Under the pieces are notes generated by a model. The model was not told the DNA's origin. It did not search any database and saw nothing but the letters and a program-made list of their open reading frames with translations. A program made the position numbers and the translations under genes. Below are positions 26,167-36,937 of a stretch of DNA of 64,000 bases, one piece after another. Numbering within the stretch: position 1 is the first letter of the stretch; each line of letters starts with the position of its first letter. The DNA is from Acidobacteriota bacterium (GTDB lineage: Bacteria > Acidobacteriota > Blastocatellia > Pyrinomonadales > Pyrinomonadaceae). The stretch covers positions 1,798,001 through 1,862,000 of the forward strand of contig JADJOS010000001.1 of assembly GCA_016713675.1 (NCBI GenBank), in the 5' to 3' direction.

Positions 26167-26654
26167 GTGTCGACAACGGCGATTTGTTAGGCCCATTTCG
26201 ACACCTGAAATTTCGCCGTCTGTGAAAGATGGTGACCAAGGCCGAAAAATGCGTTTTTGATCATCTCGATCACAACGATCATTCGGAACACGGATATTAC
26301 CACGATCATAATGCCGCCTAGCCTTCGTATTTACGGACCGCCGCGACAAAACGCTTACGATCTCGACGAATACGATCAATTTGAACAGAGATATCCGGAC
26401 GATGATGGTTTTTCACGCAATTTCAGCGTGTATTTGTAGGGAATTCTCGACTTTCCAGGCGATAAAAATTCCGAAGCCGTCGTTTCCGACCAATATGTCC
26501 TCATGATCCGGCAGGCGAAGCCACGACGCCGGGGTCCGCATAATGCAAGCTGATGAGATATTGAAAGAGTCTGTAGACGACGTCAATAGATCCTATCGAG
26601 ATGTCGCATCGAGCAGATCATCAAAAACGGAGGGCTGGCACCAAATCTTTATCC
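25999..26654. repeat. Diverged long repeat, copy B
   Basis: About 0.66 kb, in the same orientation as 21283-22066. The left limit is set where ACTTTTTTGGGGAAGACC begins to match copy A, and the right limit at CTTTATCC. It contains the palindrome at 26044-26065 and an 11-bp inverted repeat GGTGTCGAAAT/ATTTCGACACC (about 26155-26206). It also contains a frame reading PPRQNAYDLDEYDQFEQRYP, DDDGFSRNFSVYL and stop, which in copy A continues further (SGIADLPGDKNSEAVLSDQY). This indicates an ancestral coding segment that has decayed differently in each copy. Bases 26655-26715 show nothing recognisable. Confidence 0.8.
26044..26065. promoter_or_regulatory. Palindrome in repeat copy B
   Basis: AATTGTGGT/ACCACAATT arms (9 bp, perfect) with a 4-base centre ACGA. 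This is the counterpart of the palindromes in copy A. Confidence 0.55.
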
Positions 26655-26715
26655 TTCGTTTTCATAGAGAATGTCTCCACGCGGCAAAGAATATTTATAA
26701 ATTGAAGGCAAATAA

Positions 26716-27957
26716 CTACGGAACGGTAATCGGAATCGCCTCAGAAGGTTGCGAATCGCCGTTGCGGGCAGTTATCTTAAAATTGCCGGATGCAAGGGTC
26801 AACGGTATATTGCTGATGGCGGTTTCCGACAATTTAGCGTTTTCGCGCAAAACTGAATTGGGAACTTTACAGGGCTTTAATTCGGGGCAACCAGGTCCCA
26901 CAACCTCAATCGCAATGGTTTCGACTTCGAAATCATTGCCATTGACCTTGACCAAAAATTGTTGGCCCGCCTTTACCTCTGACATCATTTCGACTCCACT
27001 GACTCGAGGAATTGGGCGATTCACGCGTCCGGTCGTAGATTTCTCAATTAGCCACCGTCCGTTGACCTTTCTCAGAACGTAGCTAACAAAATAAGGACCG
27101 ATCGTTCGATTCTTGAGCAACGTACCGTCATTTTGGTATACGGCAACAAACCATTTTTCCAGCGTCTTAACAACGGCGGTGTCGTTATTTTTGTCGATCT
27201 CAACCGACTGAAATTCAAACTGGTCGCATCTGGATTCGACACCATACTTGCGCCCTTCGGAGATCATTTTATTGACCCCGTCGCGGATCCTGCGGCGATC
27301 ATAATTTACGTTCGCATCAATATCGGATGTCCAATATCGATCGAGATCAGTTTCGACAAAGGCGGTAGGGTTTTCGTAGAGAACAAGGGATTCGTAGATC
27401 TGTGAATCTTTTACAGCTAAGCGAATCGCTGCGTCGTCGTTCGTTGGATATAGATACCAGGCAAATGCCGCTGAGAAAATGGCCACAACTGCGACCGCAT
27501 AAACTGCCATTGCTCTGGGTGACTTTCGTTCTGCCAATCTCGACCGATTGGTCCCGTGTGAATCTGAATGAGTTTCCAAATCTTGACTGCTTGTTGAAGA
27601 GTCAATGGCTTGGTTAACGACAGTACTCGTCGAGTGGCCTATGAAAATATATCCACGCCCGGGAACATTTTCGAGGTAATCCGAATCCGGAGCGTAGTCT
27701 GCAAACAATTTCTGCAGCTTACTTGCATATTGATTGACTCGAGCCGAGGTTGCTCCATGCGGGTTGTCAGCCCAGACAAACTCAATAATTTCATCGTATG
27801 TTACGAGTTGGTTCGCGTTGATCAGTAAGGCAGCCAGTACCGCCAACGGCTTGGTGCCGGCGTTCTTCACCACATTTCCATTGTGATAGAGTGCAAATCG
27901 GTCGGCATCGAACGAAAAGCCGTCAAACTGAAACATGTGAGTATCGTTGGAATTCAT
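26716..27957 (-). CDS. Membrane-anchored winged-helix (ToxR/CadC-type) regulator
   Basis: 413 residues. The N-terminal OmpR/PhoB-type DNA-binding domain (about 8-108) shows FDGFSFDADRFALYHNGN, TKPLAVLAALLINANQLVTY and YLENVPGRGYIFIG. A Ser/Thr-rich linker and one membrane span (about 147-168, VYAVAVVAIFSAAFAWYL) follow. The extracytoplasmic part has an NTF2/SnoaL-like stretch (about 190-310, VVKTLEKWFVAVYQNDGTLL) and a C-terminal beta domain. DNA binding directly controlled by an outside domain is the model for such one-component regulators. The target is unknown, but adjacent signalling genes make local control possible. Bases 27958-28221 upstream are AT-rich with no gene. Confidence 0.85.
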   Translation of the reverse strand: MNSNDTHMFQFDGFSFDADRFALYHNGNVVKNAGTKPLAVLAALLINANQLVTYDEIIEFVWADNPHGATSARVNQYASKLQKLFADYAPDSDYLENVPGRGYIFIGHSTSTVVNQAIDSSTSSQDLETHSDSHGTNRSRLAERKSPRAMAVYAVAVVAIFSAAFAWYLYPTNDDAAIRLAVKDSQIYESLVLYENPTAFVETDLDRYWTSDIDANVNYDRRRIRDGVNKMISEGRKYGVESRCDQFEFQSVEIDKNNDTAVVKTLEKWFVAVYQNDGTLLKNRTIGPYFVSYVLRKVNGRWLIEKSTTGRVNRPIPRVSGVEMMSEVKAGQQFLVKVNGNDFEVETIAIEVVGPGCPELKPCKVPNSVLRENAKLSETAISNIPLTLASGNFKITARNGDSQPSEAIPITVP

Positions 27958-28221
27958 TGAGTTTGCGCCTGAATATTACATATGTTTTTGGAAATTTACA
28001 ACCGAACTTGAGCCCTCTGTATCGAGCTAAATCGGGCATTTACCTAATGAATACGGAAAATCAATAATCTCTATATAAAGAATGCATTTTAAATGCATTG
28101 CTTACCAAAAATATAACATTAAACTCGCAACATGGAAGTCCCGGATTTCCACTCGTCTTTGATTTTGTGATCCAGCGGACCTGACTCAACATGTACGCTG
28201 GACGCCAAACCAAGGCGATCT

Positions 28222-28628
28222 GTGAGAATCATAATGCAGCGAATACGACTCGGCAAAGCACTTTTTGTGTTAACTGTTCTTCTGGCTGCTGTTTCACCAG
28301 GCACCGTTAGATCCCAGACGGTTCCAGAGGTCCTAGCTATCGCGAAGAACCTCAAGTTAGTGCGAACGGGTCTCGGTGCATCATTGATCATCGCGAAGAT
28401 GACAAGATCGGTGTGTAACTGCGATACGCGTAATGCAGCTCTCGGCAAACGCAGATCCGCGAAAGTTTCGGACGCGATCATATCGGCGATGATGAACTCT
28501 GCGGATACCTGGCCGGTAAGGCTAGATCGACGATCGTCGAATCCGTAAAAACAGCTCAAGCTCCTGCAACAAAGGCCGTCGCACCAGACTTCGATCCCAC
28601 GGAAGTCGGTGCGACGGCTCTTGTCTAA
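28222..28628 (+). CDS. Small exported protein, frameshifted, unrecognised
   Basis: A signal peptide (LGKALFVLTVLLAAVSPGTV) opens the frame at 28222, or at the second Met at 28234. The frame ends at 28548, but from about 28400 a neighbouring frame reads protein-like sequence without stops to 28628 (SFGRDHIGDDELCGYLAGKA and PDFDPTEVGATALV). A single indel between about 28390 and 28440 would join both into a protein of about 135 residues. The family is not recognised. Bases 28629-28915 hold no convincing gene. Confidence 0.4.
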
Positions 28629-28915
28629 TTTCGGCGCCGGGAATCTAACTTTCCGAGCATGGCAAATTGGCGTCAATTGATCCAAGCGTGTCCAGCGGCA
28701 CTAAGGCCAACTTCTTCACGCGGGGCAATCGCCTACGCTTTAATGAAGTCCAAATTCAGCGCCGAATTTCGAGACAAGTCGGTCGGCGGCGGTTCTCACG
28801 CGGGCACTGCTCTTTGGCGGCCGGGCGGAAAAAATCTTGTATTTTCGCGGTAATTGCGATACTTTCAACATTTACTATACCGTTCGATGTCGATCGCGAA
28901 CAGCCGGTTTTATCT

Positions 28916-31073
28916 ATGCGAGTTTTAATTGATCTTGTCCGCCGAACAGCGAAAAGACGGGTGTTTGCCGCTGCAATCTTCAGCGTTTTGCTCTTGGTGT
29001 GCGGGGCGTCGGTCTTTGGGGCTCCGGGAGATCTTGACACTACGTTCGGAGTATCAGGGCTCGCCAATGTCGGATTCAATGGCGGTGACGACTCGGCACG
29101 GGCGGTGGCTCTGCAGTCGGACGGCAAGATAATTGCGGGCGGATATGCAAAGAGCGGTGCCAATTACCTGTTCGGGCTGGTCCGCTACAATGCGAACGGC
29201 ACGCTCGACACGACCTTTGACACTGACGGTAAAGTGACCACGTCGATATTCGGAGCGGATGACGGGATCACGGGCCTCGCGATACAGACGGACGGCAAGA
29301 TCGTCGCCGCCGGATATGCACTCAGCGGTGCAAACTACGTTTTTGCGTTGGCACGGTACAACGCGGACGGTTCGCTCGACACGACATTTGATACCGACGG
29401 CAAAGCAACCACCTCGATCCTCGGGGTTGACAGCTTTGCGAACGCGATGAGGCTGCAGTCCAACGGCAAGATCCTACTTGCCGGCGGTGCATACAACGGC
29501 ACGAATTACGACGCCGCATTGGCCCGTTACAACACGGACGGTTCGCTCGATACGACATTCGACACTGACGGTATCGTCACAACGCCGGTCCTGGCGGGCA
29601 ATGACTCGGCAAACGCGGTCGCGATCCGTTCGGACGGCAAGATCGTCGCGGCGGGCTTTGCATTCAGCGGAGCGGTGAGCAATTTTGCGATACTTCGGTA
29701 TAACGGTGACGGTTCGCTCGATAATACCTTCGACACGGACGGTAAGCTGACGACGGCGATCCTCGGCGTTGACGACGGCGTTACGGGTGTTGCTCTGCAG
29801 ACGGATAACAAGATCGTAGCGGCCGGCTATGCCAAGTCAGGGGCGAATCTGCATTTCGGCATCGCCCGGTACAACAGTGACGGATCGCTCGACAACACTT
29901 TCAGCAGCGACGGCAAGGACACCCAATCGATACTCGGCGGCAGCGATGCGGCGACAGCGGTCGCCATCCAGTCGAACGGCAAGATCGTCGTGACAGGCGG
30001 TGCGAGCAACGCTTCGGATTACGACGCGGCGGCATTTCGCTGGAATCCAAATGGTACGCCTGATACGTCCTTTGATACCGACGGCAAGGCCACATACAAT
30101 TTTGGCGTCGAGACCGACAATGTCGGTTACGCGTCAGCGATCGACAGCACCGGCCGCATTGTGATTGCGGGCGAGACCGGCATCCAGTTCATGGTCATCA
30201 GGATCGAAGGCGACGCTCCGGTCGTTCCAATTCGAACGCTTTTCGATTTTGACGGCGACTCAAAGGCCGACCTGTCGATCTTTCGTCCGGCACCGGGCGA
30301 ATGGTGGTGGCTGAACAGCTCGAACGGCGGCAACGGAGCTGTGCAGTTTGGCAGTTCGACCGACAAGATCGTGCCTGCTGATTTTACGGGTGACGGCAAG
30401 ACGGACATCACGTTTTGGCGGCCGGCGACGGGACAGTGGTTTGTCCTGAGAAGCGAGGATTTCTCATATTTTGCGTTCCCGTTCGGGGCGAATGGCGATG
30501 TACCGGTCCCGGCGGATTTTGACGGCGATAACAAGGCCGATCCGGCTGTTTTTAGGGAAAGTTCGCAGACATGGTTCATCAACAGATCTTCCGGCGGGAC
30601 CGATATCGTCGGATTTGGTTCGGTCGGTGATAGGCCCGTACCAATGGACTATGACGGTGACGGCAAGGCCGACATTGCGATATTCCGCCCAAACGGAGCG
30701 AACGGAGCCGAATGGTGGACGAGGCGGAGTGCGACGGGCGTGGTCTTTGCCGTTCAGTTCGGTTCGGCGACCGACAAGGCCGTTCCCGGAGAATATACGG
30801 GCGACGGCAAGGCCGATATCGCTGTTTATCTCCCGGCAAACGGTTTTTGGTACGTTCTCAGAAGCGAGGATCTCTCGTACTTCGCATTCCCGTTCGGTGC
30901 GGCAGGCGATATTCCGGTTCCGGCCGATTATGACGGGGACGGAAAGACCGATCCCGGGCGTCTTCAGGCCGTCAAACGGGACATGGTTCGCCAATCGATC
31001 GACCGGCGGCACGCTGATACAACAATTCGGGATCACCGGCGATGTTCCGCTGCCGAGTGTTTACGTGAGATAG
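28916..31073 (+). CDS. Secreted delta-60 repeat / VCBS (FG-GAP-like) protein, one frameshift near the end
   Basis: About 719 residues. I start at 28916, where a signal peptide begins (FAAAIFSVLLLVCGASVFGA). Seven or more delta-60 repeats follow (pattern ALQSDGKI-AGG-ARYNADGSLDTTFD-DGKVTT). Then come calcium-binding-like VCBS/FG-GAP units with recurring DGDGKADIA-FRP motifs. In the frame as given, the sequence turns to noise after GDGKTDPG (about 30955). The neighbouring frame continues VFRPSNGTWFANRSTGGT and ends at 31073, so an extra base in the CCC/GGG run explains it. It is probably a surface or extracellular repeat protein. A second copy of its 3' end is at 22.1 kb. Confidence 0.85.
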
Positions 31074-31094
31074 GAAACCGGCGTTGATCTAAGC

Positions 31095-31137
31095 AAAAAA
31101 AAGCACTAAACGGGAAACCTCCGTTTAGTGCTTTTTT
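31095..31137. terminator. Strong bidirectional terminator
   Basis: An inverted repeat of about 17 bp (AAAAAAGCACTAAACGG/CCGTTTAGTGCTTTTTT) lies between the delta-60 gene and the convergent radical SAM gene. Confidence 0.85.
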
Positions 31138-31169
31138 GTGCAGATCGGTCAGTAACTTTTTAGCCTTTG

Positions 31170-32725
31170 CTACTGTGCCGTTTGTACTTCTCTCGCCTCG
31201 ACGCGGCGGCGTTTTCTCGCTTTCCGCCAGGTGCTGATGCCCTCAGCAGTCAGGCTGAGGATCGAACGTCGGTTGTCGAAAATGAGCTTGACCCACGCCA
31301 TTTTGCTCATTTGCGGGAAATAGATCCCGCGGAAGAACAACCTCGCCACAAGGTGACTGATGCGTGTGTCGATCGGCGCATGACGGATCGAATCGATCGC
31401 CTCAAAATTGCGTTCGGGGCTATACGATCGCGACCATGCAGCAAATGTTTCCTTTTGGCATCCTCGATCGACATCTTGAGCGGATCGTGTGCCATTACGA
31501 ACGGCGCGAAGTCGAGCCAGTGCTTGGGACGCTTGAGGCGTCCGGCGGCTTCGAGACGGTCATAGAGCGGCGTTGCCGGGAACGGCGTCAACTGGCCGAA
31601 TACCGGCAGACCCGGAGCCCATTTTTCGATCTCATCGACCGTACGGTCAGCGTCGCCGACGGTGTCATTGTCCATTCCGACGATGAACGACGTGATGGCG
31701 TAGATGTTGCGGCGGGCCAAACCTTCGAGCACTCCTGATAATTTGCGGGCTTAGAAAATGTCTTGTTAACGTCGGCCATGTTTGCCGGATCGATCGATTC
31801 CATGCCGATAAAGATCCAGCGGGCACCGGCGTCGGCGATCAGATCGACCAGTTCTTCATCAGCCAATAGATTGGCGCTGATCTGGGCGACCCATGGCAAT
31901 ATAGCATCGGCGGCGATCATGTCGCGGAGCAGGCCCTTGAGCCGCTTTTTGTTGATCGCGAGATTGTCGTCGATGAAGAAGACGGCGATCTGGCCTTTTT
32001 CTTTTTTCGCTCGTGCCTTTAATCTCAGCAGCTCTTCGATAACGCTTTCGTTAGAACGGAAACGGATCGAATCGCCAAAGAATCCGGTGACGGTGCAAAA
32101 TTCGCAGCCGTACGGACAGCCGCGGCCGGTCTCGATCGGTACTACAAAGAACTTGCCCCAGCCTTCGCCCATTCGCGAAAGTGCGGGCTGCAGCATTTTG
32201 GGCACGAGGCTGAATTGATCGAGATCGAGCGTTTCCCAGGGAATGTGCGGATATGGCTGAAGGTTTGGTTTCTTGTCGTTGCCCGCGGGATCGACCTCGG
32301 GCATGTAGATATCTTTGAGTTCGCCGCGGGCCGCATCGGCGACCATCAGCGGCCAAGTTTCGTCCGCCTCGCCAAGTGCAATGGCGTCGGCATGCCGCGG
32401 GCCGCCGTCGCGACCCAACGCCTCATCCGGACATTCCGTCACGTGCGGGCCGCCCATTACGACCTTAAATCCTGCTTCGCGGAGTGCGTCGGCGACGAGG
32501 TACGCACGTGCGACCATTCGTAGTCATCGCACCGATCACGATCAGGCCGATGTCCTTATCCTTACAGACTTGGACCAATGCAGGCCGCGTCACCGCCTTG
32601 GCATTGCCGTCGATCCGGCTAGCCGCATGTTCGGGCGGCGTCAGCGACTGAAGCAAGAACATCCAGGGATGCGGCATGAAATTCCGCGTTATGCCGTTAT
32701 CAGGGTTGTAAAGGAGTATCTTCAT
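31170..32725 (-). CDS. B12-binding-domain radical SAM protein (frameshifted)
   Basis: Pieces in three frames make one protein of about 515 residues. The N-terminal cobalamin-binding-type domain includes KILLYNPDNGITRNFMPHPW, KDKDIGLIVIGAM and GFKVVMGGPHVTECPDEAL. The radical SAM core has the iron-sulfur cysteines in GRGCPYGCEFC and continues with FFIDDNLAINKKRLKGLL and WIFIGMESIDPANM. The tail has TSFIVGMDNDTVGDADRTVD and LTPFPATPLYDRLEAAGRL and ends EVQTAQ. Frame changes are near 32510, 31735 and 31390. The family resembles B12-binding radical SAM proteins of lipid or hopanoid modification and unknown function. The substrate is not assignable. Confidence 0.8.
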
Positions 32726-32856
32726 TCGAACTTATTAGGACAAACTACTGACCGGTCCAACTTCGCCGGTTCACGTCACCAAAGGAGAATTTTATAGAGA
32801 AAAAGGTTTAAGTACAATAACAGAAGCCTTATCATCGCACGTTTTCTGCAAAAAAA

Positions 32857-33664
32857 CTACTTAATAAATATCTTTCTAATGATCGAAAAGAACACACTCT
32901 CAGGCAAAAGCCGCCGCAATTTGAGTATTCCCTTAGTGTTAACGCCGTATCGCAACCTCTTAGAACCGTCGGTCACAGAGTTGTAAATAGCCTCAGCGAC
33001 GATCGAACCGTCAGGAGCGTCGTCGCTGCTTTGCTGCATATTGGGCATTACCCGGTGGGCCATCGCGTCATAAGCGGTGAGCCCGTCCTTTTGGGTCATG
33101 TCCATCGAACGGTCGTAAAAATCGGTCTTGATCGGGCCGGGCTCAATTATTTTGACCCTGATATTGAATTGTTCAAGCTCAAATTGAAGGGATTCCGAAA
33201 AAGCCCTCGACAGCCCATTTCGACGCATGATAGAGGCTATAAAGCGGAAATGTCACACGTCCGGCTATTGATGCGACGTTAACGATGTGCCGCGTTTTTG
33301 CTCACGGAAATACGGCAGGATCTCGCGGCAGACACTCATCAATCCAAACACGTTGGTGTCGAACTGACGCTTTATCTGCTTCTTCCGTCGCGGCCTCGAA
33401 CGGGCCGACGACCGCGTATCCGGCATTATTGACAACAGCATCGATCCGTCCGAATTTTCGAGCGTCGCAGAAATTGCGGCTCTGATCGAATCGACATCAG
33501 TGACATCGAGGCGAAAACACTCAATATCTGCGATCTTCTGCAGGTCCGCGGCACTTTCGGGGACGCATTGTCGCAGCTACCTTCCAGTTCTTTGTCTGGA
33601 AGAGCTTGGCTGTTTCGAGTCCGATCCCGGTCGATGCCCCGGTGATAAGTACAACTTTGTTCAT
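32857..33664 (-). CDS. Short-chain dehydrogenase/reductase (frameshifted)
   Basis: Starts at 33664 with MNKVVLITGASTGIGLETAK, the NAD(P)-binding TGxxxGIG motif. After frame changes around 33560, 33420 and 33230 the family sequence resumes (SRAFSESLQFELEQFNIRVK, IIEPGPIKTDFYDRSMDM) and ends at 32857. Classical SDR length of about 270 residues. Bases 33230-33300 should encode the Ser-Tyr-Lys active site but are split between frames. Substrate unknown. Confidence 0.78.
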
Positions 33665-33689
33665 AGTTTGAATCTTATCACGAGGGAAG

Positions 33690-33772
33690 TTAACCGCAGA
33701 GACGCAGAGTAGCTGAGAAAGAGAGCCGGCATTTCGTTTGACGTCTCCGCGACTCCGCGTCTCTGCGGTTAA
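33690..33772. repeat. Intergenic inverted repeat (REP-like)
   Basis: 16-bp perfect arms TTAACCGCAGAGACGC/GCGTCTCTGCGGTTAA enclose 51 bases, between two divergent genes. A similar element lies at 52915-52997. Such GCAGAGACGCAGAG palindromes look like dispersed intergenic repeats. Confidence 0.65.
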
Positions 33773-33796
33773 ATCGTCCTATGTTAAGATGCAACA

Positions 33797-35068
33797 ATGA
33801 AGTTCCTACATATCGCTGATGTGCATCTTGGGTGTACACGGTATCAGCTGGCTGAGAGCCCAAGGGATTTTTTTGATGCATGGGTCGATGTTCTGCAGCG
33901 TTATGCGATCGACGAAAAGGTCGATTTCGTAATCATGTGCGGCGACTTTTTTCACAAAAGATCGGTACCGCCCGAAACGATGAACTATGCGGTCGAAGGC
34001 CTGACGATGGTCCGCGAAGCCAGAATTCCGGTCATCACCATCGAGGGAAATCACGATCAAAAACACACGGACAATGAATTCAGCTGGCTCCGTTCGCTCT
34101 CGAGTTGGGGGCTCGTCAAACTGCTCGAACCCAAACTGGTAGACGACAAAATGACCTATTCACCCTGGGACGAAGCTGCGAAAAAAGGCGGCTTTATCGA
34201 TATCGGGCGGGCGAGGATCTTTGGTTCGGAGTGGTTCGGTGCGTCGGGAAACTGGGCGATCCCGATGCTGACCGAGACGATCAAGGAGAACCGCCGCGAC
34301 GGAGCATTTCATATCCTGATGCTCCACACCGATGTCGAAGGCCACCAGATGCATCCGATCCCGGCGTTGTCCGTCGCCGCACTTTCGGAGCTGAAAACAG
34401 CTGTCGAATACGTCGGCCTCGGCCATACGCACAAACATTATGAGATCGATAACTGGGCGTTCAATCCCGGCTCGATCGAGATCACCAATATCAGCGAATT
34501 TCGCGAGAATCGCGGGGCGTTCATTGTTGACGTAGATGAGCAGAACAATGTTAAGGCAACGCATTTGACCGATTATCATTTTCGCCCGTTCCAGCAATTG
34601 ATCTTCAATGTTACAGGCTATGCCGACACAAAGATCGTGACGGAAGACATCCTCAAAATGATCGGGACCGAGGCTCGGGTCGCCGAGGCCGGCAAGCCTC
34701 AGCCGATAATCGAGATCTCGCTGCGGGGCCACTGGGATTTCCGAATTCGCTGCTCGAAATGCAGAAAATACGTGACGAAACAAAATCGATGACCAACGCC
34801 CTGCACGTTCGCATCAAGAATCACTCGGTTCCCGCCGATTATCTTGAAACACCCGAAAGGAAACCGACGATGCCGGACGCGAACGCCTCGAGGCCGAGTG
34901 ATCGACGATCTTGTGATTCGTGATAACCGTTACAAAACGCGGGTCGAGGACATCGCTGACGCCGTCATAGGAGCCAAACGAATGGCCCTCAGCGATGATG
35001 AACCGGCGAAGATCGCGGAGTTCATCGGGATGAAAGCAGTCGGAGTGAAGGGGGAGATGACGAGGTAG
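33797..35068 (+). CDS. SbcD-like DNA repair exonuclease (metallophosphoesterase), frameshifted near the C-terminus
   Basis: The first 310 codons are continuous: MKFLHIADVHLG (metal ligands Asp8 and His10), CGDFFHKR, IEGNHDQKHTD, LMLHTDVEGH and GLGHTHKHYEI are the five phosphoesterase motifs of the SbcD/Mre11 family. After a frame change near 34735 the sequence continues GFPNSLLEMQKIRDETKSMT and, after another near 34890, VIDDLVIRDNRYKTRVEDIA to 35068. The total is about 423 residues. No SbcC/Rad50 partner is adjacent. Confidence 0.83.
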
Positions 35069-35147
35069 TAACGCCGAGGAAAAGGGATAATTAGGGAAAT
35101 AGATCGATCTTTGTTTCAGATCTCCACTTCTCCATCTCTAAAATTAT

Positions 35148-35845
35148 ATGTCTGAGGTTTTAGAAAAAGTCGCCGGTATCAACCAACTTCCCATCTTTCC
35201 GCTGCCGCTCGTGATGCTGCCGAACGAGATATTACCGCTGCATATCTTTGAGGAGCGTTATCAACAGATGCTCAGGGATGTTGAAGCGACGAACAAGATG
35301 TTCGGTGTCGTGTTTTTTGAGCCGGTCGAGGATTTCGTAGACCGTCCCAAAACCGGAACGATCGGATGCGTTGCCGAGATCCGCGACACCGACATGTTAG
35401 AAGACGGGCGTGCAAACATCGTAACACTCGGCGTTGTTCGGTTTCGGGTGCTCGATTACATCGACGAGGGCGAGCCGTATCTTGTCGGCGAGGTCGAGTT
35501 TTTTGAGGACGACGAGGCTGACACCGTCGAGACCGATGGGCCGGCTGACGAAGTATTCGAACTATTTCAGCGGATCGCCAAAGCTGCGTTCAAAATGAGC
35601 GGCGGCCGCGGTAATTGCCCGAAATTCACCGCGGAGACCCCGAGCAGTTGTCATTCCTGGTCACCGCAGCGTTCAATTTTGAGAACGAGCTGAAATACCG
35701 CCTTCTCGAAATGACCTCGACTTCCGAACGCCTCGAGAAGCTTCGCGAGATCCTGAAGAAAATGGTCGGCCAAATGGAAGAAAGCGCGGATATCCACGCA
35801 GTGTCCAAAACGAACGGCCACAGCAAGAAAAAACTCGATCTTTAG
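35148..35845 (+). CDS. LON substrate-binding domain protein (one frameshift)
   Basis: About 232 residues, corresponding to the N-terminal domain of Lon without the ATPase or protease parts: LPIFPLPLVMLPNEILPLHI, FEERYQQMLRDV, GTIGCVAEI and GVVRFRV. After an indel near 35610-35620 the frame resumes PEQLSFLVTAAFNFENELKY with a helical tail (TSERLEKLREILKKMVGQM). Stand-alone LON-domain proteins are common and their function is poorly defined. Its stop overlaps the stop of the convergent hydrolase by 3 bases. Confidence 0.8.
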
Positions 35846-36804
35846 TTCTGCAGGGCACCTCGAAAGAAATCGATCACACGCTGATCGTACGACTCGCTTT
35901 GTTCCAGCGAGGCGTTGATGATGCTGTAGCCGGATGGGCTGAGGTCTAATTTTTGTTCGATCTTATTGCTGCCGGCAAAGCACTTAGCAAGTTTGCCGGT
36001 CGATTCCTGGAAGACCTGAGCGTCGATGCCGGCGAGCAGCATTATTTTTCGATCTTCGATCGACCGGGCTGTTTCGCAAAAGATTCGTGTTTGTAACAGC
36101 CGTCGAAGAAATAGAGGTAAGTGCCGAGGCGGGCAAATTTAGCCGTTATGTTGCTGGCAAAAGGGAAGCGGCGGCTGATCGCATCCTCGAGCAATTGATC
36201 GGATCTTTCGGGAACCGAATCGAGCGCGATGGCCTTGACGGTTTTGTCCTTCGCAGCTGTTGTCAGTGCCGAAAGCGAGCCCAATTCAACTCCATATAAC
36301 CCAATATCTTTGCCTACAAGCGTGATCTGATTCGCCGTTTTCAGTCCGCGAACGAACTCGACCGCAGCGGTGGCATCCTCGGTCTCGCAGCCGCCGAACG
36401 AACAGGTCTTCAGCTTTGGGTCGTTTGCCATGTGCCCGCAGGTCGGGCATCAGGACGGTGAAGTTCGTCGATTCGTTGAGCTTGACGCCGAGATTCAGGA
36501 CATACGAACGGTCCGCACCGTATTTGTGGAACAAGATGACAGCCGGAGCATTTTCGGCCCCGCGAAGCAGCCATCCGCGAGCACCTGAACCATCGCGGTT
36601 CGTCCAGCTTTCGTCCGTTATCTGGGCGGCTCGAGAGCTGAGCTGGCCGAATTTTTCCGGCGTTACGAGGTAGGCGGCTGTCTGCGGTCTGGCGGTCTTG
36701 TAGACCAGCCAAATTGAAAATCCTGCCACAGCGGCGACGATTATCAGTAAAACCGGAAACAGCAAACGGAAAATGCTTTTGAAAAGACGTGTCGAATTGG
36801 CCAT
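35842..36804 (-). CDS. Membrane-anchored alpha/beta hydrolase-like protein (frameshifted)
   Basis: Starts with a signal anchor (FRLLFPVLLIIVAAVAGFSI). The hydrolase core follows in three frames: WLLRGAENAPAVILFHKYGA, FTVLMPDLRAHGKRP, then TANQITLVGKDIGLYGVELG, where GKDIGLYG occupies the nucleophile-elbow position without the usual Ser, then AIALDSVPERSDQLL and, at the end, VIDFFRGALQN. It is about 320 residues. If the elbow reading is right the catalytic Ser is missing, so it may not be a classical esterase. Confidence 0.6.
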
Positions 36805-36937
36805 AACGGGAATCGAAAGGTGAAACTTTGAATCAAAACAAGCGTGAGAGGAAACGAGGAAAGCCGAAACGGAAAAGGCTTTCGATATGACACCTTAGAT
36901 GATAACATAAACTGCAGTTTTTCGATAGGATTTTTTA

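Noticed and set aside
30464..31036. A 190-codon minus-strand frame and several parallel frames in the delta-60/VCBS gene.
   Set aside because: Repetitive DGDGKAD coding gives long shadows on all frames. No independent domain is present.
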